Positions 37,429 through 46,329 are shown, counted from the stretch's first letter. The stretch: 64,000 nucleotides of DNA from Frigidibacter oleivorans (GCF_003993775.1 NZ_RJRZ01000001.1:434001-498000), one strand, 5' to 3'. Notes: generated by a model from the sequence alone, not told the origin. Numbers and translations are program-made.

Positions 37429-38817
37429 ATGGCAACATTCGACGTGATCGTGATCGGCGGCGGCCCCGGCGGCTATGTCTGCGCCATCCACTGCGCGCAG
37501 CTCGGGCTGAAGACCGCCTGCGTCGAGGGCCGCGAAACGCTGGGCGGCACCTGCCTGAATGTCGGCTGCATCCCCTCGAAGGCGCTGCTGAACGCCACGC
37601 ATCACCTGCACGAGGTTCACGAGAATTTCGAGAAGATGGGCCTGATGGGCGCGGCCCCCACCGTCGATTGGGCCAAGATGCAGGCCTACAAGCAGGACGT
37701 GGTGAACGGCAACACCAAGGGCATCGAGTTCCTGTTCAAGAAGAACAAGGTGACCTGGCTGAAGGGCTGGGGCTCGATCCCCGAGGCCGGCAAGGTCAAG
37801 GTCGGCGACGAGGTCCACGAGGCGAAGTCCATCGTCATCGCCACCGGGTCCGAGGCCGCCTCGCTGCCCGGGGTGACGGTGGACGAGGAAACCGTCGTCA
37901 CCTCGACCGGCGCGCTGAGCCTGAAGGCGATCCCCGAAACCATGGTGGTGATCGGCGCGGGCGTGATCGGGCTGGAAATGGGGTCGGTCTATGCCCGGCT
38001 CGGCACCAAGGTCACCGTGGTCGAATACATGGACGCGATCATTCCCGGCGCCGATGGCGAGGTCGTGAAGGCCTTCCACAAGATCCTGACGAAACAGGGC
38101 TTCGACTTCGTCATGGGCGCGGCCGTGCAGAAGACCGAGGTCGCGGACGGTAAGGCTAAAGTGACCTACAAGCTGCGCAAGGATGACAGCGAGGCCACGA
38201 TCGAGGCGGATGCGGTGCTCGTCTCCACCGGCCGCAAGCCCTACACCGAAGGGCTGGGGCTGGAGGCGCTCGGCGTCGAGATGCTGCCGCGCGGGATGGT
38301 CAAGATCGACGATCATTTCCAGACCAGCGTGAAGGGCGTCTATGCCATCGGCGACTGCGTGCCCGGCCCGATGCTGGCCCACAAGGCCGAGGACGAGGGC
38401 ATGGCGGTGGCCGAAATCCTCGCCGGCAAGCATGGCCATGTGAACTATGGCGTCATCCCCGGCGTGATCTACACCACGCCCGAGGTCGCCAGCGTCGGCC
38501 AGACCGAAGAGATGCTGAAGGAACTGGGCCGCACCTACAAGGTCGGCAAGTTCCCGTTCATGGGCAATGCGCGGGCGAAGGCGGTGTTCCAGGCCGACGG
38601 TTTCGTCAAGCTCTTGGCCGACAAGGAAACCGACCGCATCCTCGGCTGCCACATCATCGGGCCGGGCGCGGGCGACCTGATCCACGAGGTCTGCGTCGCG
38701 ATGGAATTCGGCGCCAGCGCGCAGGATCTGGCGCTGACCTGCCACGCCCACCCGACCTATTCCGAGGCGGTGCGCGAGGCGGCGCTGGCCTGCGGCGACG
38801 GCGCGATCCACGCCTGA
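37429..38817 (+). CDS. lpd: Dihydrolipoyl dehydrogenase (E3)
   Basis: A 462-residue flavoprotein that reoxidises dihydrolipoyl groups with NAD+. It has the FAD loop [14 protein letters not shown], the redox disulfide C42-C47 ([13 protein letters not shown]), the NAD loop [14 protein letters not shown], and the catalytic [13 protein letters not shown] at the C-terminus. CAGGAG precedes the ATG at 37429. Last gene of the suc operon and followed by a terminator. It serves the 2-oxoglutarate complex and perhaps other lipoyl systems. Confidence 0.96.
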   Translation: MATFDVIVIGGGPGGYVCAIHCAQLGLKTACVEGRETLGGTCLNVGCIPSKALLNATHHLHEVHENFEKMGLMGAAPTVDWAKMQAYKQDVVNGNTKGIEFLFKKNKVTWLKGWGSIPEAGKVKVGDEVHEAKSIVIATGSEAASLPGVTVDEETVVTSTGALSLKAIPETMVVIGAGVIGLEMGSVYARLGTKVTVVEYMDAIIPGADGEVVKAFHKILTKQGFDFVMGAAVQKTEVADGKAKVTYKLRKDDSEATIEADAVLVSTGRKPYTEGLGLEALGVEMLPRGMVKIDDHFQTSVKGVYAIGDCVPGPMLAHKAEDEGMAVAEILAGKHGHVNYGVIPGVIYTTPEVASVGQTEEMLKELGRTYKVGKFPFMGNARAKAVFQADGFVKLLADKETDRILGCHIIGPGAGDLIHEVCVAMEFGASAQDLALTCHAHPTYSEAVREAALACGDGAIHA

Positions 38818-38840
38818 CCTGGTCGGGACGCACGAACGGG

Positions 38841-38865
38841 GGGCCGGCCGATGCGCCGGCCCTTT
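38841..38865 (+). terminator. Terminator of the suc operon
   Basis: GGGCCGGC / GCCGGCCC, an 8-bp stem with a 6-base loop, is followed by TTT, 23 bases after the lpd stop. Confidence 0.85.
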
Positions 38866-38946
38866 CCGTTGCGCCTGCAGCCGCTTGCCCTGCGCCCGCA
38901 GCCATGATCCTCTGACACGGATCACGGATCGGTGGAGGATAGGGAC

Positions 38947-39303
38947 ATGAGGATGCTGCGCCTGATTTCGCTCGCAACCGCGATGCTGGCCGGCCCCGCG
39001 CTGGCGCAGGACCATGCCGGGCATGGCGTGCCGGGCAGCGCGATGCAGGGCTACATGGACGCGATGGCCACGATGGACATGGCGATGCAGGACATGCCCT
39101 CGACCGGCAATGCCGATGCGGATTTCCTGCTGATGATGATCCCGCATCACCAGTCGGCGCTGGACATGGCGAAGGTGCAGCTGGAACTGGGCGAGGATGC
39201 CGAAACCCGCGCGCTGGCCGAAGAGATCATTGCCGCGCAGGAGCGCGAGATCGCACAGATGCAGGCGATGCTGCGGCGAATGGGGTTCGATCCGGCGCCG
39301 TAG
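38947..39303 (+). CDS. DUF305 family periplasmic protein
   Basis: A 118-residue secreted protein. The signal peptide [20 protein letters not shown] ends before QDHAGHG. The mature domain has the DUF305 core: a methionine-rich stretch ([14 protein letters not shown]), [19 protein letters not shown] with a histidine pair, and [17 protein letters not shown]. The family is associated with metal handling and ferritin-like four-helix folds. The ATG at 38947 (GGAGG upstream) is chosen over a GTG 5 codons earlier. It follows the lpd terminator, so it has its own promoter. Confidence 0.85.
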   Translation: MRMLRLISLATAMLAGPALAQDHAGHGVPGSAMQGYMDAMATMDMAMQDMPSTGNADADFLLMMIPHHQSALDMAKVQLELGEDAETRALAEEIIAAQEREIAQMQAMLRRMGFDPAP

Positions 39304-39315
39304 GGCCGACCGGCC

Positions 39316-39660
39316 CTACTCCACCGTCCGGATCATCCGGCGTTCCAGCACCCGCAGCACCGTCTTCAGGTCATGGCCCCGGCGCAGCACCTGTCCATCC
39401 ATGCCGATTACCGCATATTGACCCTGCCGGGCGCGCAGCCTGGGGCGCTTCTCGATCCGGTAGAGCGGGAATTCCGCCGTCCGGCGGAAGACCGAAAACA
39501 CCGCCACCTCGCGCAGGAAGCTCATGCCATAGTCGCGCCACTCGCCGGCCGCGACCATGCGGCCATAGAGGCCCAGCAGCACCGACAGTTCGGCGCGGTC
39601 GAAAGCGACCTGATCGGCCGGCACGGGTGCGGGGAAGGGCGTGGGCGGGATCACCGACAT
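39316..39660 (-). CDS. DUF2794 family protein
   Basis: A 114-residue cytoplasmic protein, MSVIPPTPFPAPVPADQVAF then FDRAELSVLLGLYGRMVAAGEWRDY and RIEKRPRLRARQGQYAVIGMDGQVLRRG, matching the alphaproteobacterial DUF2794 family. Function unknown. The start at 39660 fits family length; a longer frame upstream is Pro/Gly-rich and unlikely. There is no convincing ribosome binding site. Convergent with the DUF305 gene and divergent from the cytochrome c' gene. Confidence 0.82.
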   Translation of the reverse strand: MSVIPPTPFPAPVPADQVAFDRAELSVLLGLYGRMVAAGEWRDYGMSFLREVAVFSVFRRTAEFPLYRIEKRPRLRARQGQYAVIGMDGQVLRRGHDLKTVLRVLERRMIRTVE

Positions 39661-39839
39661 GAAGGGAATGTGACGCCGCTTCCCGCGCAAATCAAGCGCC
39701 GGCGCGGCCTTCCCCCCGCCGCCCGGAGGCCCGGGGCGGCCGGGGATGACAAGCGCGTTATCACGCCAATGCTGTTTCGCGGCAGTGACATAAACATGCC
39801 TATGGTTCCCTGACCGTCCCAACCAGCAAGGAGCAAGTC

Positions 39840-40277
39840 GTGATCGTCAAGACCCGCCACATCGGCGCCGCCCTCATCATCCTCGCCGCCGGCATCGCCT
39901 CGGCCCAGGACACGGCCAGCAATCCCGTCGTCAAGGAACGCATCGACCTGATGGGCGTGATCCGGGTAAACACCGGGACGCTGGGCGACATGGCCTCGGG
40001 CAAGGCGCCGTTCGATGCGGCCAGGGCCGAGACGGCAAAGGCGGCGCTGGCCGAGGCCGCCGCGCAGATTCCCGCCCGGTTCGAGCCGCAGGAAACCGAC
40101 CCGGTGTCCGAGGCGAGGCCGGAGATCTGGACGAACTGGGACGATTTCGTCGCCAAGGCGCAGATGCTGCAGACCGCGGCCGAAGGCATCGACACCGGCA
40201 GCCTCGATGGCGTGAAGGCCGGGATGGGCGCGGTGGGCGGCGTCTGCCGCGAATGCCACACGCCCTATCGCATGTGA
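39840..40277 (+). CDS. Cytochrome c'/c556-type haem protein
   Basis: A 145-residue periplasmic cytochrome. Signal peptide [22 protein letters not shown] is followed by a four-helix bundle and the C-terminal haem site C136-R-E-C139-H140 ([12 protein letters not shown]). M38 could be a sixth ligand, which would make it c556-like and low-spin rather than a five-coordinate c' that binds NO. GTG start with AAGGAG upstream. Physiological partner unknown; cytochrome c' proteins buffer NO in related bacteria. Confidence 0.88.
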   Translation: MIVKTRHIGAALIILAAGIASAQDTASNPVVKERIDLMGVIRVNTGTLGDMASGKAPFDAARAETAKAALAEAAAQIPARFEPQETDPVSEARPEIWTNWDDFVAKAQMLQTAAEGIDTGSLDGVKAGMGAVGGVCRECHTPYRM

Positions 40278-40289
40278 CGGGGTCGACCG

Positions 40290-40317
40290 GGGCGCGCGCG
40301 ATCCTGTGCGCGCGCCC
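40290..40317. terminator. Bidirectional terminator-like hairpin
   Basis: GGGCGCGCGC / GCGCGCGCCC, a perfect 10-bp stem with an 8-base loop, lies between the convergent cytochrome and I78-type genes. Confidence 0.7.
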
Positions 40318-40327
40318 TGCCCCGGCC

Positions 40328-40639
40328 TCAGCCGCAATAGACGCGGGTGATGCGTCCGTCCTCGCCCACGGCGAAGTTCAGACGCTCGACATTGTAATCC
40401 ATGGTCACCGCCTGCCCGGGCCGGATCACGCGCATCGGCTGCGCGAAGCGCATGGTGTCCAGCGCGCTGGCCGGCTGGCCCACCATCTGCTGCAGACCCG
40501 CGGCGCCGCAGGCATCCTCCATGGGCGGCGTGCCACCCCCCGCCCCGCCTTCGGGCATGCAGGCGACCAGACCCAGCAGCGCCGCCCCGCCAAGGCCGAG
40601 ATCCCGGCCCACGCGACGCCGGCCGATAATGTCCACCAT
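40328..40639 (-). CDS. Peptidase inhibitor I78-family lipoprotein
   Basis: A 103-residue exported protein. Signal region with a basic n-part ([13 protein letters not shown]) and [14 protein letters not shown], where C27 fits a lipobox. The mature domain [19 protein letters not shown] and [33 protein letters not shown] matches the I78 (elafin-like fold) inhibitor family, with the terminal cysteine probably paired with the first. It may protect against serine proteases in the periplasm. GGAGGAG precedes the ATG. Divergent from frmA. Confidence 0.82.
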   Translation of the reverse strand: MVDIIGRRRVGRDLGLGGAALLGLVACMPEGGAGGGTPPMEDACGAAGLQQMVGQPASALDTMRFAQPMRVIRPGQAVTMDYNVERLNFAVGEDGRITRVYCG

Positions 40640-40741
40640 CCTTCGCTCCTCCTCCGTTGCCCGTTGCAAGATCGCGCGGTTTCGCACAACCTCCGCCCCG
40701 CCACGAGTAGCAGCCCGGACACAGAAGAGGGAGTCACAGAC

Positions 40742-41872
40742 ATGAGAACGCGCGCCGCCGTCGCCGTCGCCCCCGGCAAGCCGCTGGAAATCATGGAGGT
40801 GAACCTCGAAGGCCCGAAGAAGGGCGAGGTTCTGGTCGAAATCAAGGCCACGGGTATCTGCCACACCGACGAATTCACCCTGTCGGGCGCGGACCCGGAA
40901 GGCATCTTCCCGGCGATCCTGGGGCATGAGGGCGCGGGCGTCGTGGTCGAGGTCGGCGAGGGCGTGACCTCGCTGAAGCCGGGCGACCACGTGATCCCGC
41001 TCTACACCCCCGAATGCCGCGAATGCCCTTCCTGCCTCAGCCGCAAGACCAATCTCTGCACCGCGATCCGGTCCACCCAGGGCCAGGGGCTGATGCCGGA
41101 CGGGACCACGCGGTTTTCCATGCTCGATGGCACCCCGATCCATCACTACATGGGCTGCTCGACCTTCGCCAACCACACCGTGCTGCCGGAAATCGCGCTG
41201 GCCAAGGTGGACCCGACCGCGCCCTTCGACACGATCTGCTATATCGGCTGCGGCGTCACCACCGGCATCGGCGCGGTGATCAACACCGCCAAGGTCGAGA
41301 TCGGCGCCAAGGCCGTGGTCTTCGGTCTGGGCGGGATCGGGCTGAACGTGATCCAGGGCCTGAAGATGGCGGGCGCCGACATGATCATCGGCGTCGACCT
41401 GAACGACGACAAGAAGGAATGGGGCGAACGCTTCGGCATGACCCATTTCGTCAACCCGAAGGCGGTGGAGGGCAGCGTCGTCCAGCATATCGTCAACATG
41501 ACGAAGACGCCCTTCGACCAGATCGGCGGGGCGGATTACAGCTTCGACTGCACCGGCAACGTCAAGGTGATGCGCGACGCGCTGGAATGCACCCATCGCG
41601 GCTGGGGCGTCAGCGTGGTGATCGGCGTGGCCCCGGCGGGGGCGGAAATCCAGACCCGCCCGTTCCAGCTGGTGACGGGCCGCGTCTGGAAGGGCACCGC
41701 CTTCGGCGGCGCGCGCGGCCGCACCGACGTGCCGCAGATCGTCGACTGGTACATGCAGGGCAAGATCGAGATCGACCCGATGATCACCCATCGCCTGACG
41801 CTGGACGAGATCAATACGGGTTTCGACCTGATGCATCAGGGCAAGTCGATCCGCAGCGTCGTGGTGTTCTGA
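40742..41872 (+). CDS. frmA: S-(hydroxymethyl)glutathione dehydrogenase (class III alcohol dehydrogenase)
   Basis: A 376-residue zinc enzyme that oxidises the formaldehyde-glutathione adduct to S-formylglutathione with NAD+. Catalytic zinc ligands lie in [12 protein letters not shown] and GHEGAG, structural zinc cysteines in [15 protein letters not shown], and the NAD loop is [14 protein letters not shown]. It has the class III residues around the substrate pocket ([13 protein letters not shown]). The next step, S-formylglutathione hydrolase, is encoded at 47335-48165, not adjacent. Followed by a terminator. Confidence 0.95.
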   Translation: MRTRAAVAVAPGKPLEIMEVNLEGPKKGEVLVEIKATGICHTDEFTLSGADPEGIFPAILGHEGAGVVVEVGEGVTSLKPGDHVIPLYTPECRECPSCLSRKTNLCTAIRSTQGQGLMPDGTTRFSMLDGTPIHHYMGCSTFANHTVLPEIALAKVDPTAPFDTICYIGCGVTTGIGAVINTAKVEIGAKAVVFGLGGIGLNVIQGLKMAGADMIIGVDLNDDKKEWGERFGMTHFVNPKAVEGSVVQHIVNMTKTPFDQIGGADYSFDCTGNVKVMRDALECTHRGWGVSVVIGVAPAGAEIQTRPFQLVTGRVWKGTAFGGARGRTDVPQIVDWYMQGKIEIDPMITHRLTLDEINTGFDLMHQGKSIRSVVVF

Positions 41873-41903
41873 GGCGCTTTCGTCGGCACGCATTGACCGA
41901 AAC

Positions 41904-41936
41904 GCGTCGCCGCGGCCACTGCGGCGGCGCTTTCCC
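41904..41936 (+). terminator. Terminator of frmA
   Basis: GCGTCGCCGC / GCGGCGGCGC (one G-U pair), a 10-bp stem with a 7-base loop, is followed by TTTCCC, 31 bases after the stop. Confidence 0.8.
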
Positions 41937-41960
41937 TTGCCTCGGCGGGTAAAAATTCTA

Positions 41961-41984
41961 TACCCCGGCTACAACTTAGGGGTA
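41961..41984. promoter_or_regulatory. Inverted repeat in the promoter of the GGDEF gene
   Basis: TACCCC (41961-41966) and GGGGTA (41979-41984) flank an AT-richer 12-base centre, 32 bases before the start codon. GATACT at 41988-41993 resembles a -10. An operator is possible; the binding protein is unknown. Confidence 0.4.
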
Positions 41985-42016
41985 AGACGATACTAACGCA
42001 GAAGGGGAATGCCGCG

Positions 42017-43465
42017 ATGCCGCCACGCCTGACCTCGGCGGGGGATGAAGACGTCTTCGACCTCGCCCCCGTTTCCATGTGGCTGGAGGATTACAGCGCG
42101 GTCGCCCGGCAGTTCGACGAATGGCGAGCCGATGGCATTACCGACCTGCGTGCCTACCTGACCGAAGACCTGTCCCGCGTCGCCGACTGTTCGCGCCTGA
42201 TCCGGGTGCTGCGGGTCAACCGCCGCACGCTCGACCTGTTCGAGGCGCGCGATCTGGCGCATCTGGAGGCCAATCTCGACAAGGTCTTCCGCGACGACAT
42301 GCTGGAAACCCATGTGGGCGAACTGGTGCAGCTGTGGGACGGGCAGCAGCAGTTCGACAGCCTCGCCGTCAACTACACGCTGGGCGGGCGCCGGCTGGAC
42401 ATCCGCCTGCGCGGCGCGGTGCTGCCGGGCCACGAGGCGACGCTGGCCCGGGTGCTGCTGACCGCCGAGGACGTGACCGACCGCGAAACCGCCCGCCGCG
42501 AGGCCGAGGCGAGCCGGCTTTATGCCGAGGGCGTCTTCGCCTATTCGCCCGTCTCGCTGTGGGTCGAGGATTTCAGCCGCATCCGCGAGATGCTGGAAGA
42601 TCTGCGCCTGCGGGGCATTCAGGATCTGCGGGTCTTCACCGATGTGCATGGCGAATTCGTGCGCCAGTGCATGGGCGAGATCCGGGTGCTGGACGTGAAC
42701 GAGGCGACGCTGCAGATGTTCTGCGCCCCCGACCGCGACACGCTCTGTTCCCGACTGGGCGAAGTGTTCCGCGACGACATGGAGGTGCATTTCCGCGAAC
42801 AGCTGATCGAGCTGTGGCAAGGCCACCTGCATCACAGCCGCGAGGTGGTGAACTACGCGCTGGATGGCAGCGAGCGGGTGGTCATCATGCATTTCGCCGT
42901 GCTGCCGGGCCACGAGCGGGACTGGCGGCAGGTGCTGATCTCGCTGACCGACATCACCGCGCGCAAGAAGGCCGAGGCCTATCTCGCCTATCTCGGCCGC
43001 CACGACGTGCTGACCGGCCTGAACAACCGGGCGCACTACATCGACCTGATCAACCGGCTGGACCGGCAGCAGATCAGCCCCGTCTCGGCCGTGATGATCG
43101 ACCTGAACGGGTTGAAGGCGGTGAATGACGAACTGGGCCACGATGCCGGCGACGCGCTGCTGCGCCGGACCGGCGAGGTGCTGAAGGAGGCGGCGGGGGA
43201 CGAGGCGCATGTCGCGCGCATCGGCGGCGACGAATTCGCCATCGTCATCCCCCGCGGTGCCGCGGTCGAGGCAGAGGCAATGGTCGACAACGTCCTGCGG
43301 CTGCTCGACATCAACAACCGCTACTACTCGACCCTGCCGCTCAGCATCGCGATCGGGGCGGCGACCGGCACCGATGGCGAGCCGGTGGAGGCGACGATCC
43401 GCCGGGCCGATCAGGCGATGTATGCGCACAAGCGCAAGTACTACGCCGAACGCGCCGGCGGCTGA
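42017..43465 (+). CDS. PAS-PAS-GGDEF diguanylate cyclase
   Basis: A 482-residue soluble signalling protein. Two homologous sensor modules occupy residues about 11-160 and 175-320. Each has a WLEDYSAVARQFDEWR / WVEDFSRIREMLEDLR start, a VNRRTLDLFEA / VNEATLQMFCA core and a FRDDM motif. A GGDEF domain follows (about 325-482) with RIGGDEFAIV intact, so it should make cyclic di-GMP from two GTP. The position of the inhibitory I-site (RxxD before GGDEF) holds GDEA, so product inhibition is probably absent. No signal peptide or membrane helix is seen. Sensor ligand unknown. Confidence 0.88.
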   Translation: MPPRLTSAGDEDVFDLAPVSMWLEDYSAVARQFDEWRADGITDLRAYLTEDLSRVADCSRLIRVLRVNRRTLDLFEARDLAHLEANLDKVFRDDMLETHVGELVQLWDGQQQFDSLAVNYTLGGRRLDIRLRGAVLPGHEATLARVLLTAEDVTDRETARREAEASRLYAEGVFAYSPVSLWVEDFSRIREMLEDLRLRGIQDLRVFTDVHGEFVRQCMGEIRVLDVNEATLQMFCAPDRDTLCSRLGEVFRDDMEVHFREQLIELWQGHLHHSREVVNYALDGSERVVIMHFAVLPGHERDWRQVLISLTDITARKKAEAYLAYLGRHDVLTGLNNRAHYIDLINRLDRQQISPVSAVMIDLNGLKAVNDELGHDAGDALLRRTGEVLKEAAGDEAHVARIGGDEFAIVIPRGAAVEAEAMVDNVLRLLDINNRYYSTLPLSIAIGAATGTDGEPVEATIRRADQAMYAHKRKYYAERAGG

Positions 43466-43477
43466 GCGGCGCCCGGC

Positions 43478-43503
43478 GGCCGGCGACGCCACTGCCGGCC
43501 TTT
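43478..43503 (+). terminator. Terminator of the GGDEF gene
   Basis: GGCCGGC / GCCGGCC, a 7-bp stem with a 9-base loop, is followed by TTTCG, 12 bases after the stop. Confidence 0.75.
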
Positions 43504-43552
43504 CGCTGCGGCGCGTTTTCGGGCAAGACCGGGGAAACCGGAAGGACCGCCC

Positions 43553-44311
43553 ATGCCAGAACCCCGCTCGCCCCGCCTTTGCGTCCTGATCGACGCCGAC
43601 AACGTGCCCGCCCACTATGCCGGCGCGATCTTCGACGAGGTGGCAAGCCTCGGCGAGGCCAGCGTGCGGCGCATCTATGGCGACTGGTCGGCGGTGCGGC
43701 TGAACAAATGGGCCGAAAAGGTCGCGGCGCTCGGGCTGGTGGCGGACCAGCAGTTTTCCAACACCAAGGGCAAGAACGCCTCGGACATCGGGCTGGTGAT
43801 CGCGGCGATGGACTTCCTGCATTCGGGCCTGTTCGACGGCTTCGTCCTGGTGTCGTCGGACAGCGACTTCACCCGGCTGGCCGCGCGCATCCGCGAACAG
43901 GGGCTCGACGTCTATGGCATCGGCGAAAAGAAGACGCCCGAGGCCTTCCGCATGGCCTGCAAGCGGTTCATCTATGTCGAGAACCTGGGGGCGGACGATG
44001 CGCCCGCCGAGGGCGGCGAGCCGTCGCTGCCGGAACCCGCCGGCACAGCCCGCACGCCGGAGCCCGCGCGCCGCGGCAAGGAGCCGCCCACGCAGGCGAT
44101 CCCGCTGATCGTGGCGGCGATGCGGGCCATCGACCCCGACGGCGAATGGTATTCGCTGGGTCCCATCGGCCAGTTCATCACCCAGGCCAACCCCGATTTC
44201 GACGTGCGCACCTATGGCGTGTCGAAGTTCAGCGACCTCGTGCGCAAGACCGGGCGGTTCGAGGTGAAGCAGGGACCGGGCAACACCCTGCTGGCGCGCG
44301 ATCTGGCCTGA
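43553..44311 (+). CDS. NYN-domain protein with C-terminal OST-HTH/LOTUS domain
   Basis: A 252-residue protein. Residues about 8-145 are a PIN-like NYN nuclease fold with conserved acidic residues in VLIDADNVPAHY, NASDIGLVIAAMDFL and LVSSDSDFTRLAARI. A Pro/Ala-rich linker follows. Residues about 180-252 (AIPLIVAAMRAIDPDGEWYSLGPIGQFI and YGVSKFSDLVRKTGRFEVKQ) are an OST-HTH/LOTUS RNA-binding module. The combination suggests RNA processing. It is separate from neighbours, convergent with the tetR gene. Confidence 0.88.
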   Translation: MPEPRSPRLCVLIDADNVPAHYAGAIFDEVASLGEASVRRIYGDWSAVRLNKWAEKVAALGLVADQQFSNTKGKNASDIGLVIAAMDFLHSGLFDGFVLVSSDSDFTRLAARIREQGLDVYGIGEKKTPEAFRMACKRFIYVENLGADDAPAEGGEPSLPEPAGTARTPEPARRGKEPPTQAIPLIVAAMRAIDPDGEWYSLGPIGQFITQANPDFDVRTYGVSKFSDLVRKTGRFEVKQGPGNTLLARDLA

Positions 44312-44341
44312 TCTGACGTCAGGCCAGAGCTGGCAGCCGCC

Positions 44342-45004
44342 TCAGGCCAGCTTCCGCGCTGCCATGCCATAGCGCGCCATGAACATCTCCACCGCGCCGT
44401 CGATGGTGCGGCGGGCATCGCGCGCCGTCGCCTCGGCCGCGATGCCGAAGATCAGCCGCGCATGCAGGTCCGCCTTGCACAGTTCCGCGAACTGGTCGGC
44501 GGCCAGGTCGATATCGTCGATGGCCAGCTCGCCCCGCCCCACGGCAAGGCGCAGGTAATCCGCCAGCCGTTCCCGCACCAGCAGCGGCCCGGACTGGTAG
44601 AATTCCTGCCCGAGCGCGGGGAAACGGTCGCTTTCGGCCACGCAGATGCGGAACATCTTCTGCCCGAAGTCGGAAGACAGGAACGCCACGATGCGTTCGG
44701 CCGCGCCGCGCAGCACAACTTCGGGCGGGGCGGTGAGGTCCAGCACCTGCAGCGCCTCGTCGGCCTGCCGGGCGCATTCGCCCTTCGCCACCTCCATGAA
44801 CAGCAGACGCTTGTCGGGGAAATAGGCGTAGAGCGTCGCCTTCGACACCCCGGCCTCGCGCGCGATGTCATCGACGCTGGCGCCTTCGAAACCGTCGCGC
44901 AGAAAGATCGTGCGGGCGCCGTCCAGCACCTGGTCGAACTTCCGCCCTTTCCTGATGCTGCCCTGCCGGTCGTCCATGCGCCTCGCGTCCATGGGGGCGA
45001 TCAT
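44342..45004 (-). CDS. TetR/AcrR-family transcriptional regulator
   Basis: A 220-residue repressor. The N-terminal helix-turn-helix is DGFEGASVDDIAREAGVSKATLYAYFPDKRLLF (about residues 37-69). The effector domain contains FRICVAESDRFPALGQEFYQSGP, typical of the AefR-like group. Start is uncertain: ATGs at 45004, 44992 and 44977 all keep the DNA-binding domain. It lies 43 bases downstream of a 51-residue secreted peptide gene on the same strand, and a 24-bp palindrome covers their promoter, which suggests autoregulation. Confidence 0.88.
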   Translation of the reverse strand: MIAPMDARRMDDRQGSIRKGRKFDQVLDGARTIFLRDGFEGASVDDIAREAGVSKATLYAYFPDKRLLFMEVAKGECARQADEALQVLDLTAPPEVVLRGAAERIVAFLSSDFGQKMFRICVAESDRFPALGQEFYQSGPLLVRERLADYLRLAVGRGELAIDDIDLAADQFAELCKADLHARLIFGIAAEATARDARRTIDGAVEMFMARYGMAARKLA

Positions 45005-45047
45005 AGCCCGCCGCTCGGGCGCGGGGCAAGACAGGCCGGACCGCGGC

Positions 45048-45203
45048 TCAACGCGACGGCGCTGCCGGCAGGGCGGTGGACTGGGTGCTGACGACCGGCT
45101 CGGACGGGAATTGCAGATGCGGCAGATCGAAGCCGAAGCCACCGGCAAAGGCGGGCGCGGCGGTCAGGGCGAGGGCGGCGACAAGCAGCGGAAGACGGGG
45201 CAT
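45048..45203 (-). CDS. 51-residue secreted peptide
   Basis: A very small exported protein. MPRLPLLVAALALTAAPAFA is a complete signal peptide, leaving a mature part of about 31 residues, GGFGFDLPHLQFPSEPVV then STQSTALPAAPSR. No family is recognised. AAGGAG is perfectly placed before the ATG at 45203. The mature part is rich in Pro and aromatic residues, with no cysteine. It is the first gene of the transcript that includes tetR, under the 24-bp operator. Confidence 0.75.
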   Translation of the reverse strand: MPRLPLLVAALALTAAPAFAGGFGFDLPHLQFPSEPVVSTQSTALPAAPSR

Positions 45204-45232
45204 GATGCGACTCCTTGGTGGGTGATGCGCCA

Positions 45233-45256
45233 AATCTAAACCGATTGGTTCAGATT
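45233..45256. promoter_or_regulatory. 24-bp palindromic TetR-type operator
   Basis: AATCTAAACC (45233-45242) and GGTTCAGATT (45247-45256) form an inverted repeat with one mismatch around GATT. On the minus strand it overlaps a possible -10 (TTAGAT, 45234-45239) and fills the spacer to TTGTAA (45255-45260). This is an autorepression layout for the adjacent tetR. Confidence 0.75.
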
Positions 45257-45294
45257 ACAAGCGGATTTTGAACTGACCTGTTCATTTTCCGCGT

Positions 45295-45337
45295 TTGATC
45301 TTCGCCCTGCTCCGGATATATTTAGAAGCATTCTAAA
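45295..45337 (+). promoter_or_regulatory. mbfA promoter with Irr box (iron control element)
   Basis: TTGATC (45295-45300) and TATATT (45317-45322) form a -35/-10 pair 16 bp apart. The perfect palindrome TTTAGAAGCATTCTAAA (45321-45337) overlaps the -10 and the start point. It matches the iron control element bound by Irr, and its position fits repression when iron is scarce. Confidence 0.8.
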
Positions 45338-45351
45338 GAACGGATCCCGTC

Positions 45352-46329
45352 ATGTTCTCGATGCCCTCCGGCCGCCACCGCTTTGCCGATCTGAGCGAGC
45401 GCGAAATCCTCGCGCTCGCGATCTCGTCCGAAGAGGACGATGCCCGCATCTATCGCAGCTATGCCGACCGGCTGCGCGGCGACTATCCGGCGACGGCCGC
45501 GATCTTCGAGGGTATGGCGGCCGAGGAAGACGGCCATCGCCAGCGGTTGATCGACCTGTTCCGCAGCCGGTTCGGCGACACGATCCCGCTGATCCGCCGC
45601 GAACATGTCGCGGGCTATTATGCCCGCCGCCCCGTCTGGCTGATCGAGACTCTCGGGCTCGACCGCATCCGTGCCGAGGCCGAGACGATGGAGCGGGATG
45701 CCGAACGCTTCTACCTCGCCGCCACCGCCCGCACCCGCGATGCCGCCACCCGGCGGCTGCTCGGCGATCTGGCGGCGGCCGAATCCGCCCATGGCAGCCG
45801 TGCCGCGGCGCTGGCGGCCGACAGCCTGCCCGACCCTGTGCGCGCCGACGAGGATCGTGCCGCCCGCCGCCAGTTCGTGCTGACCTGGGTGCAGCCGGGT
45901 CTGGCCGGGCTGATGGACGGATCGGTCTCGACCCTCGCGCCGATCTTCGCCACCGCCTTCGCCACCCGCGACCCGCATACGACGCTGCTGGTGGGGCTGG
46001 CGGCCTCGGTCGGTGCCGGCATCTCGATGGGCTTCACCGAGGCAGCGCATGACGACGGCGTGCTGTCCGGGCGCGGCAGCCCGTGGAAGCGCGGGCTCGC
46101 TTCGGGCGTAATGACGGCGGCGGGGGGTCTGGGCCATGCCCTGCCCTATCTGATCCCGCAGTTCTGGACGGCGACGCTGCTGGCCATCGCGGTGGTCTTC
46201 ATCGAGCTGTGGGCCATCGTCTGGATCCAGAACCGTTTCATGCAGACGCCCTTCCTGCGCGCGACTTTCCAGGTGGTGCTGGGGGGCGCGCTGGTCTTCG
46301 CGGCGGGGGCGCTGATCGGCGCGGGCTAG
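45352..46329 (+). CDS. mbfA: Membrane-bound ferritin A, iron exporter
   Basis: A 325-residue protein with an N-terminal ferritin-like four-helix domain (about residues 8-155; SSEEDDARIYRSYADRLRG, EGMAAEEDGHRQRLI, ESAHGSRAAAL supply di-iron carboxylates and histidine). A C-terminal VIT1-like membrane domain follows (about 165-325; GLAGLMDGSVSTLAPIFATAFA, then three to four helices). MbfA exports Fe2+ and protects against iron and peroxide stress. An Irr box overlaps its promoter. Divergent from the peptide-tetR transcript. Confidence 0.92.
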   Translation: MFSMPSGRHRFADLSEREILALAISSEEDDARIYRSYADRLRGDYPATAAIFEGMAAEEDGHRQRLIDLFRSRFGDTIPLIRREHVAGYYARRPVWLIETLGLDRIRAEAETMERDAERFYLAATARTRDAATRRLLGDLAAAESAHGSRAAALAADSLPDPVRADEDRAARRQFVLTWVQPGLAGLMDGSVSTLAPIFATAFATRDPHTTLLVGLAASVGAGISMGFTEAAHDDGVLSGRGSPWKRGLASGVMTAAGGLGHALPYLIPQFWTATLLAIAVVFIELWAIVWIQNRFMQTPFLRATFQVVLGGALVFAAGALIGAG

